NCBI GenBank assembly: GCA_035500455.1
Contig: DATJXG010000367.1
Location: forward strand, 1-12,292
Direction of reading: 5' to 3'
Origin: DATJXG01 sp035500455
Lineage (GTDB): Bacteria; Acidobacteriota; Terriglobia; Terriglobales; Acidobacteriaceae
DNA: 12,292 nucleotides
Shown here: positions 1 through 4,657 of the stretch, piece after piece
Layout: every line of letters starts with the position of its first letter
Numbering within the stretch: position 1 is the first letter of the stretch
Made by a program: the position numbers and the translations under genes
Notes under the pieces: generated by a model
Database searches by the model: none
Told to the model about the DNA's origin: nothing
Seen by the model: the letters and a program-made list of their open reading frames with translations, nothing else

Positions 1-460
1 AAAGGTAGTTGATGGTCGTGGTGGTCGAGTTTTGCGTGAATGCCTTCTGTATCCGGCGCCCGAGCGGGTCGTACTTGAACGTGATTGAACCACTGGTGCC
101 CGGAAGGGTCACGCTCGCCAGACGATTCTCATAGTCCCACGTGTAGTTTGTCGTTCCGGACGAGTCGGTTTTGCTCGTCGTATTGCCGTTGTAGTCGTAG
201 ATGTAGCTCGCATTCGGAGTTGAAGTCAGCTCGTTCGAAGTGTTGTTGACGTAGGGCGACACTCCCAGCGAACTCAGCCGGTTTCCCACCGGGTCGTAGG
301 TGTAGCTCTCCGTGGCGTTCGCGCCTTGCGTCACCTGCGTAAGCTCGTAGAGATCGTCGTAGATGTGATGCGATGTGACTCCCGCGTGCTGATCCGTCTT
401 AGATGCCCGGTTCCCAGCAGAATCGACGGTATAGCTAGATCCGTCAATAGTACTGCGCGG
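1..460 (-). pseudogene. RHS/YD-repeat protein fragment, 5'-truncated, runs off the window
   Basis: Read on the minus strand from 460 towards 1, this frame is open for 153 codons and leaves the window still open. It shows classic RHS/YD repeats: YTVDSAGNR, HHIYDDLYELTQVTQG, SYTYDPVGNRL, YIYDYNGN, YTWDYENRL and KYDPLGRRIQKAF. RHS proteins are large surface or secreted repeat proteins, often with a variable C-terminal toxin. Here only part of the repeat shell is seen, and the tip would lie beyond position 1. An in-frame TAA (461-463 on the plus strand) sits directly upstream of the homology. There is no ATG, GTG or TTG codon in the first roughly 40 codons, so this piece has lost its N-terminal part and probably cannot be translated on its own. 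The break coincides with the edge of the two-hairpin repeat array. The wording resembles RHS copies common in Acidobacteriota (recalled, not searched). The RHS identity is firm; the pseudogene status is inferred. Confidence 0.85.
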
Positions 461-488
461 TTAGGATGTCGAATCGGGAAGAGGAAGA

Positions 489-1086
489 TTGCGCGGGTGC
501 AAAAGGTGTGGGACTACGTCCCGAGTCGTTTCTTATCGAAGCGAAGGCTTGCGCGGGTGAGACAGCGCAAGCGGTGGCAACCTGCGGTCGCGTTGAAAAA
601 AAGTCAGGGAAGCAACGAGGCGGGGATCCAGCGCGAATATTCGCGCTGAAGACAAAAGCTTGGCGAGAGACTTGCGCGGGTGAGGCAGCGCAAACGGGAG
701 CGACCTGCGGTCGCGTTCAAGGAGAGGCAACAGAGTAGGCAAGATTGCAAAGACTAAGCGCAGGAGTTGCGCGGGTGAGGCGGCGCAAGCGGTGGCGACC
801 TGCGGTCGCGTCGAATCAGAAGCGAGGAGACTACGCTGCAAGCGTGAAGGCTTGCGCGGGTGGAGCAGCGCAAGCGGAAGCGACCTGCGGTCGCGCTTAA
901 AGAGAGGCCAATAAGCAGGGTGGGCAAGGAGGCAGGGATAGAGCGTGAAGGCTTGCGCGGGTGGAGCAGCGCAAGAGGTACTCAACTGAATCGAGCATCA
1001 AGGACGGGGGGATCCCCGCAGTGCATCCGGGACGCGAAGAGCGCGCGCCCGTTGAAACAGCGCAAGCGGAAGCGACCTGCGGTCGC
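489..1086. repeat. Array of degenerate two-hairpin (REP/BIME-like) elements
   Basis: This 684-nt gap between the RHS fragment and the next stop codon holds no convincing gene. It holds an array of a 44-nt unit: hairpin A (CTTGCGC, 10-nt loop, GCGCAAG), a 5-nt linker, then hairpin B (GCGACC-TGC-GGTCGC). Full units lie at 548-591, 671-714, 766-809 and 851-894. Hairpin A alone is at 952-975. Hairpin B with only the right arm of A is at 1060-1086. A divergent relative (TTGC/GCAA, then GGGAC-TAC-GTCCC) is at 489-522. Unit starts are 85-123 nt apart, with mostly unrelated spacers. A perfect 34-nt direct repeat (841-874 and 942-975) covers two hairpin-A copies and their flank. The form is like enterobacterial REP/BIME elements, but no known family is recognised. 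Confidence 0.85.
629..648. repeat. Perfect 20-bp palindrome centred on AATATT
   Basis: CAGCGCGAAT followed by its exact reverse complement forms a gap-free 20-bp palindrome. It lies in the spacer between the first and second full two-hairpin units. It could form a hairpin or cruciform, or be a protein-binding site. Its GCGC ends resemble the hairpin-A arms, so it may be another form of the same repeat family. Confidence 0.7.
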
Positions 1087-1147
1087 GTTCAGATGCGTCG
1101 GGGATGCAAAGCGTCCCACGCGGGAGGCGGACGGTAGTCGGTGCGAA

Positions 1148-2062
1148 TTAATCGGTGGGAGGGGTGGCGCTGGCGAGGGCGAGGATTACGCCGGCGAAGA
1201 GGAGCGTATCGAAGAAGTAGTTGATCCCCACGATTTTGGCCTCAGTGCTGGGGTCGGCCAGGGCCACAAACAGAATCGGCCCGTAGATGAACACAACCAG
1301 GAGCAGAATCCAGGCGCCGAGACAGGCGGCGGCGAGGCGCGTCTTTTTGGCCAGCAGGATGGCCGCGCCGGCGAGGAGAAGAATTGCGCCGGTGAGGTAG
1401 TCGATGAGCAGGTGCGCGGGAATCCATTCGGGCAACATTTTCTGGAGCGGGACGCCGGGGACTCCCTGTGGGTGCAGGAAATGTTCAACGCCATAAAAAA
1501 TGGCGGTGATGGCGATGACGAAGCGGCCCAGGGTTAGAAGCTTGTTTTTGGCTGGTCCCGACATCGCGCTTGCCGCAAGAAGCCAGGCGCCGGCGCCGAA
1601 GGCCGTTTCGCGGATGGCCAGGATCCAACCGAACCTGTCTTTGGGATTGGAGAGAGCGCCGGGGATGTCCATCATGGCCACAAAAGAAAACATGGCGATC
1701 CCGAAGAGCAGGCCGGACCAGCGCACCAGAATTTTTATGGCGATGCTTAGCGAGGCGGCCAGCAGGGCAAAGCCGAAAAAATAGGCCCAAAACAACGGCC
1801 AGGGCATGTACGAGGGCACCATGGTCGCAAGAGATTCTGCGGCCGCGAGGTGCAGAGCGCCGAAGACCGCCAGGGGAGCGGCGAAACACAAATTGCCCAA
1901 GGCTACGACTTTGTCGAGGCCGCGGGCGCGGGCGATGTCGTCTTTGGCAGCCCACAGGGCGATGAAGATAACCAGGATGCCGGCGCTGCACATCGAGACG
2001 ACGGTCCGGGAGACCTCGAAGAGCATGGCGAGAATGGTTGTGTGCATGTGGATGGCAAGCAT
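1148..2062 (-). CDS. Duplicated DoxX-like integral membrane protein
   Basis: The 304-aa product is almost entirely hydrophobic, with about eight to nine membrane segments (roughly residues 22-37, 53-75, 88-108, 113-133, 147-165, 177-193, 213-237, 242-266 and 278-297). Two related modules can be seen. The first has GALHL, then VPSYMPWP, then a long helix (about 68-110). The second has GVEHFLHP, then MLPEWIPAH, then a helix (about 190-240). This is the layout of a tandemly duplicated DoxX-type four-helix protein. DoxX proteins are inner-membrane proteins, some tied to quinone or thiol redox chemistry; no catalytic residues can be named here. No strong SD precedes the ATG at 2060-2062, and in-frame ATGs at residues 6 and 13 are possible alternatives. 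Downstream, transcripts would run into the two-hairpin array; upstream lie tandem 22-bp repeats. The membrane call is sure; the family is likely; the function is unknown. Confidence 0.8.
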   Translation of the reverse strand: MLAIHMHTTILAMLFEVSRTVVSMCSAGILVIFIALWAAKDDIARARGLDKVVALGNLCFAAPLAVFGALHLAAAESLATMVPSYMPWPLFWAYFFGFALLAASLSIAIKILVRWSGLLFGIAMFSFVAMMDIPGALSNPKDRFGWILAIRETAFGAGAWLLAASAMSGPAKNKLLTLGRFVIAITAIFYGVEHFLHPQGVPGVPLQKMLPEWIPAHLLIDYLTGAILLLAGAAILLAKKTRLAAACLGAWILLLVVFIYGPILFVALADPSTEAKIVGINYFFDTLLFAGVILALASATPPTD

Positions 2063-2073
2063 AAGGTAGCGTT

Positions 2074-2139
2074 GCTCGACTTGGCCCTACCCTGGGCTCG
2101 ACTTGGCTCTACCTAGGCTTTACTTGGTCTCGACTGGGG
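2074..2139. repeat. Tandem 22-bp repeat, three copies
   Basis: Copies at 2074-2095 and 2096-2117 match at 19 of 22 positions and share GCTCGACTTGGC, then CTACC. A third, weaker copy (2117-2139) keeps GCT, then ACTTGG. The array starts 12 nt upstream of the start codon of the duplicated DoxX-like gene, in the place of its 5' leader or promoter. Confidence 0.7.
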
Positions 2140-2151
2140 ACACGTTGTCCC
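2137..2151. repeat. Short perfect hairpin GGGACA-CGT-TGTCCC
   Basis: Six-bp arms flank a 3-nt loop, immediately after the 22-bp tandem array. A closely related hairpin (GGACA-GGT-TGTCC) recurs at 2287-2299. The roughly 135 nt between the two hairpins hold no gene I can support. Confidence 0.6.
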
Positions 2152-2282
2152 GGTTAATACAGCATCAGACTGTACAACGAAGAGTACGTGAGCGCGTGGC
2201 AGAAAATTCGGAAATTGGAATGCGAAAATTGAAAATGCTAACCGCCCGCGAAGGATGGGGCACCCGGTCAACGACGGCATCG

Positions 2283-2301
2283 AAAAGGACAGGTTGTCCC
2301 T
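2283..2301 (-). terminator. Candidate terminator of the Fic operon
   Basis: On the minus strand, 14 nt after the Fic stop codon, an A/G-GGACA arm, an ACC loop and a TGTCC-TT arm form a 5-bp core stem plus one G:U and one A:U pair, running into TTTTC. The stem and T-tract are short, so intrinsic termination is plausible but not certain. The hairpin may simply be a sibling of the one at 2137-2151. Confidence 0.4.
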
Positions 2302-2314
2302 GCTAGATTTGAGC

Positions 2315-2938
2315 TCATGTTTGCGTTGCCAGAAGTATCACGAAATATCGGTACAGCAGTTTGAAATCGCCTGCCATACATCCTTCCATTGCCATCCCAT
2401 ACTCGCCTCCCGGTCTCGGAAGCGATTCAAAGTAAGCAATTCCAAGACCGTACCGCACAAAGAAGTAGTTTGCGAGGAGTCTCGAAATTCGTCCATTTCC
2501 ATTTAGAAAGGGGTGGATTTGAATGAACCTCCCAACTGCCCAGGAAGCAAGTTCTAGTGTGGCCCGCACCCTATTTGCAAAGGTGGGCTTGGTCGCTATG
2601 AAGGCGTCAGTGACGACGATGTAAGAGTGAAGCGCGGCAGAGAAACCATCCATTTCGGAAGGAACAGCGCGATAGTCCGCGCCCTGATATCTTCCTATGA
2701 AGACGGGCGTCGCGAGGCATGGTCGTTCGGGATCCTCAGACCGGAAATTCCCAGCATAGTAACGAAGCGGGACACTACTCCTGAAAACGGTCAAATGCCA
2801 ATCTTTTAGATTCCCATGATTGATTATGAAGGATTCTGCGCGTTTGAGGATGAACCTTGTGACATCCTTCATTCCTCGCGCAACATCGGGAAGCTGATCC
2901 GCCGATTCAGGCTGGGACCAATCAGGACACGCGGCCAT
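2315..2938 (-). CDS. Fic-domain protein (putative AMP/NMP-transferase)
   Basis: The 207-aa product carries the Fic core motif HPFLNGNGRISR at residues 142-153: His142 (general base), the GNGR anion-binding stretch 147-150, and Arg153. A flap-like segment, YRAVPSEMDGF (89-99), precedes it. Fic enzymes transfer AMP or other phosphate-containing groups to target proteins and serve as toxins, effectors or regulators. The position usually held by Asp/Glu, which binds Mg, is Asn146. I see no clear (S/T)xxxE(G/N) inhibitory motif inside the protein. The ATG is 4 nt after the stop of the 160-aa membrane gene, so translation is probably coupled. It is the last gene of a tight low-G+C operon. It is shorter than many stand-alone Fic proteins and lacks a visible DNA-binding domain. 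The Fic identity is firm; target and activity are unknown. Confidence 0.93.
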   Translation of the reverse strand: MAACPDWSQPESADQLPDVARGMKDVTRFILKRAESFIINHGNLKDWHLTVFRSSVPLRYYAGNFRSEDPERPCLATPVFIGRYQGADYRAVPSEMDGFSAALHSYIVVTDAFIATKPTFANRVRATLELASWAVGRFIQIHPFLNGNGRISRLLANYFFVRYGLGIAYFESLPRPGGEYGMAMEGCMAGDFKLLYRYFVILLATQT

Positions 2939-2942
2939 TCGC

Positions 2943-3425
2943 CTACGATGTCTTGCGCTCTCTCACAATGCGCTCAACAACCATTAGACTCAAACGAGGG
3001 GTTTCAAGTGTAAGATTCTCTTGCTGATTGGAAAAAACAAATCTTGCGATTTCGATTGGCTCAATTTTTGGTCGATCGGCAAGAAGGCGTTTCTCCACGA
3101 TGTCTGAAAGCAGAGATTCCTCATGGGCCTCGGTCCATTCTGAATCGAACCGATCTCGGAACATGCCTTCGAGTGGGCGGCTTGAGTCAGGCGCGGCCCT
3201 AGACACTGCAGCTTGCCAGCTGGGCAGAGTGACGATTTCCTTGTTTACGACGGCAATCCCGATAGAAACACTCACCGCAAGAGATGCGATACCCGCAGCA
3301 ATCTTGAGAGAGACGCTCTTTTGTATGAGCGAGTACTTGCGAGGTCGGTTTAACTGCGATTTTGGCAGTTCCTCCACAACTTTCGCAGTGAAGCCTGCCT
3401 CTTCATTTAGATTCCAGATTCTCAT
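2943..3425 (-). CDS. Single-pass membrane protein of the Fic operon, unknown function
   Basis: The 160-aa product has a polar, basic N-terminus, one hydrophobic helix at about residues 40-62 (KIAAGIASLAVSVSIGIAVV) and a charged C-terminal domain of about 95 residues. There is no cleavable signal peptide pattern, so a type II-like bitopic protein with the C-terminal part outside the cytoplasm, or the reverse, is possible. I recognise no family. The ATG is preceded by GGAGAG at a good SD distance. Its start overlaps the end of the 208-aa gene by 23 nt, and its stop is 4 nt before the Fic ATG, so all three are surely co-transcribed. It may anchor or regulate the Fic protein at the membrane, but this is only inferred from position. 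The tail EDPR-type charge pattern (for example SDIVEKRLLADRPKIEP, about 107-123) may be helical. Confidence 0.8.
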   Translation of the reverse strand: MRIWNLNEEAGFTAKVVEELPKSQLNRPRKYSLIQKSVSLKIAAGIASLAVSVSIGIAVVNKEIVTLPSWQAAVSRAAPDSSRPLEGMFRDRFDSEWTEAHEESLLSDIVEKRLLADRPKIEPIEIARFVFSNQQENLTLETPRLSLMVVERIVRERKTS

Positions 3426-4029
3426 GCCGCTCTCCGTATTTTGCGACTAGCCGCTGGGCAAAAGGCTCAGAGCTGTCAAGGAATGAGGCGAGTAACTCTG
3501 GAGCCAATATTACCCTGACAAGCGGCTCTAGGTCTATTTTCTCCCCCACACGTGGCTTGTAGTAAATATCCTTAGGAGAAATGTAGAAAAAATCAACCAA
3601 GCTCTCCCCCTCAGTCAACATCATTAGAGCCTGGTTGGCCTGAAACGTTTGGACTTTTGGTGATTCGAGTAAAGCATCCCAATGAGGGGGTGTCAGCTGC
3701 CGATCCTGCACATATTTCCGTAGAACGGGTCGAAATTCTGAGGTCGTTGCCCATAGCTGCCTGACGAACATGTAAGGATTAAAATATATCTCCAGTTTAG
3801 TTCTTAACCGATCTGTGGACGGCCGGTCCAACTTTCCAAACGTCAGCATTACTTGGGACTGGTCTTCCAAAACGAAAACGTAGTCCGAGACATAAAAATG
3901 AATCGGAACCGGCGCCCTAGCATAATCCACGTTAAATTCGAGACCCGCCGGATTCTGTGACGATCCCAGGACGCGATACTTTATAGCTCCGCTAGAAATC
4001 CATTGGTCACTTCTTGCTAATTTAGCCAC
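3403..4029 (-). CDS. Conserved-looking unknown protein upstream in the Fic operon
   Basis: The 208-aa product has no signal peptide or membrane segment and looks like a soluble cytoplasmic protein. The N-terminal half contains IHFYVSDYVFVLEDQSQVMLTFGKLD (about 43-68), which reads as paired beta-strands. A helical region with FNPYMFVRQLW (about 83-93) follows. The strand pattern faintly recalls small DUF3467-type proteins, but that is a weak impression. I do not recognise a named family. The start is GTG (4027-4029, CAC on the plus strand). An in-frame TAG lies 17 codons upstream with no other start between, and GGGGG about 7 nt before the GTG could serve as SD. Its 3' end overlaps the next gene by 23 nt. 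A partner, substrate adaptor or inhibitor role for Fic is a guess from gene order. Confidence 0.75.
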   Translation of the reverse strand: MAKLARSDQWISSGAIKYRVLGSSQNPAGLEFNVDYARAPVPIHFYVSDYVFVLEDQSQVMLTFGKLDRPSTDRLRTKLEIYFNPYMFVRQLWATTSEFRPVLRKYVQDRQLTPPHWDALLESPKVQTFQANQALMMLTEGESLVDFFYISPKDIYYKPRVGEKIDLEPLVRVILAPELLASFLDSSEPFAQRLVAKYGERHENLESK

Positions 4030-4049
4030 GCACGAGCCCCCATCTAACT

Positions 4050-4157
4050 CTATCCATTCACGCGGGCGCGAACAAGGCTAATCACCTGCTGATTTGCTTT
4101 GGCCTTGAACTGCGCGCCTTTTCCATATCCGGTCGCACACGCATTGGTCGCGATCAT
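4050..4157 (-). CDS. Possible 35-aa ORF overlapping the 68-aa gene by ATGA
   Basis: The frame opens with ATG at 4155-4157, which overlaps the TGA of the 68-aa gene in the arrangement ATGA. It runs 35 codons to a TAG at 4050-4052. The product starts MIATNACATGYGKG and is basic, with Gln/Lys in its middle (QFKAKANQQ). AAGGA sits directly against the start, too close for a good SD, so translation would rely on coupling. It fills most of the gap before the GTG of the 208-aa gene. It may be a real small protein, a leader that couples translation, or chance. No homologue is recognised. Confidence 0.35.
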   Translation of the reverse strand: MIATNACATGYGKGAQFKAKANQQVISLVRARVNG

Positions 4158-4360
4158 TCCTTGAGTTTGGCGCGGACCTCGTTGAGCGACGCATCTTCGG
4201 GTAAACCGAGACGTTTCTTAAGCGTGCGCAACTTCATGTCCGACCTATATTCGTCAGCAAAATTGTCGCCGTATATTTTTCGGAGAGACTCTATCTTAGT
4301 GTTGTTCTTCTTCCGTTCCTCACGACCGCTAATGTCTCGGTGTCTGCCAAGCGGACACAT
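4154..4360 (-). CDS. 68-aa basic small protein, first gene of the Fic operon
   Basis: The product is a small, lysine/arginine-rich, soluble protein without cysteine pairs beyond Cys2. Its core, SLRKIYGDNFADEYRSDMKLRTL (about residues 25-47), followed by LGLPEDASLNEVRAKLKE, is rich in predicted helix. It reads like a small conserved hypothetical protein of the 'YGDdFA...RSDMKL.TL' type that I recall from other bacteria, without an assigned function. The start at 4358-4360 is fixed by GAGGTGATC just upstream, which matches the 16S rRNA tail over nine bases. Its TGA overlaps the ATG of the 35-aa ORF. As the promoter-proximal gene of a putative toxin-like operon it could be an antitoxin or DNA-binding regulator, but no helix-turn-helix is clear and this stays inference. 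Confidence 0.7.
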   Translation of the reverse strand: MCPLGRHRDISGREERKKNNTKIESLRKIYGDNFADEYRSDMKLRTLKKRLGLPEDASLNEVRAKLKE

Positions 4361-4364
4361 TTCT

Positions 4365-4373
4365 GATCACCTC
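4365..4373 (-). promoter_or_regulatory. Extended Shine-Dalgarno that fixes the 68-aa start
   Basis: GAGGTGATC on the minus strand is complementary to the universal 16S 3' tail over nine consecutive bases. It ends 4 nt before the ATG, with the GAGG core 9 nt away. It is the strongest ribosome binding site in the window. Confidence 0.75.
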
Positions 4374-4381
4374 ATCCGCGT

Positions 4382-4409
4382 TGTAAACGATGCTAGCGGA
4401 TTTTGTCAA
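4382..4409 (-). promoter_or_regulatory. Candidate sigma-70-type promoter of the Fic operon
   Basis: A perfect TTGACA (4404-4409) is followed after 16 nt by TTTACA (4382-4387, three of six matches to TATAAT). Transcription would start near 4375, just ahead of the SD, giving a leader of about 15 nt. The -10 is weak, so either an activator or another start is possible. Confidence 0.45.
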
Positions 4410-4582
4410 TTAGTTACTTAAGGGCTTATCTCGGAAAGCGCCAACGAGATCTGCCAAAGCCGCGTCACTCATGAGTCTCCGGTCTGGGCCGCGCAGGCAG
4501 CCGATTGTATCCTGAAAAAGTGATATCGTATCGGGCCGGTGGCCGTCGAATGTTGCTGCTGCGCGACACGACGGAACAACGC

Positions 4583-4635
4583 CTCACCTCTTCCCGAAAC
4601 ACGGTGCGGGACGCAAACGGCGCGGAAGAGGTGAG
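4583..4635. promoter_or_regulatory. Perfect 12-bp inverted repeat in the hydrolase leader
   Basis: CTCACCTCTTCC at 4583-4594 is mirrored exactly by GGAAGAGGTGAG at 4624-4635, with a 29-nt loop between. It ends 12 nt before the SD of the ester hydrolase. In RNA it would form a stable stem-loop whose right arm contains a strong but start-less SD-like GAGGTGA. On DNA it could bind a dimeric repressor. Confidence 0.65.
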
Positions 4636-4647
4636 CTACATAAATCA

Positions 4648-4652
4648 AAGGA
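4648..4652 (+). promoter_or_regulatory. SD that selects the 4658 start of the hydrolase
   Basis: AAGGA lies 5 nt before the ATG at 4658. That start gives a clean signal peptide. The open frame extends back to an ATG at 4505, but those 51 extra codons contain the inverted repeat and look non-coding. Confidence 0.7.
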
Positions 4653-4657
4653 TGGCG

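Noticed and set aside
326..985. Frames of 90-150 codons on both strands across the repeat array
   Set aside because: They translate the hairpin repeats into Arg/Ala/Leu-rich text and have no SD or domain.
489..1086. CRISPR array
   Set aside because: The spacing is irregular (85-123 nt), the repeats are degenerate and consist of two hairpins, the spacers are unequal, and no cas gene is present.
860..1537. 225-codon plus-strand frame crossing the repeat array into the DoxX-like gene
   Set aside because: It is low-complexity Gly/Glu/Arg sequence, has no family resemblance, and is antisense to a convincing membrane protein.
2174..2239. Short plus-strand stretch reading SIRLYNEEYVSAWQKIRKLECEN before a stop
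   Set aside because: The reading looks protein-like and could be a remnant, but it is about 22 codons without a start and too short to assign.
2103..2506. Two short plus-strand frames (67 and 83 codons) near the Fic 3' end
   Set aside because: They span repeats and the antisense of Fic; no motif or ribosome site is seen.
4505..4657. N-terminal extension of the ester hydrolase to the ATG at 4505
   Set aside because: It would bury the signal peptide inside the protein and place the inverted repeat in coding sequence. The SD favours 4658.
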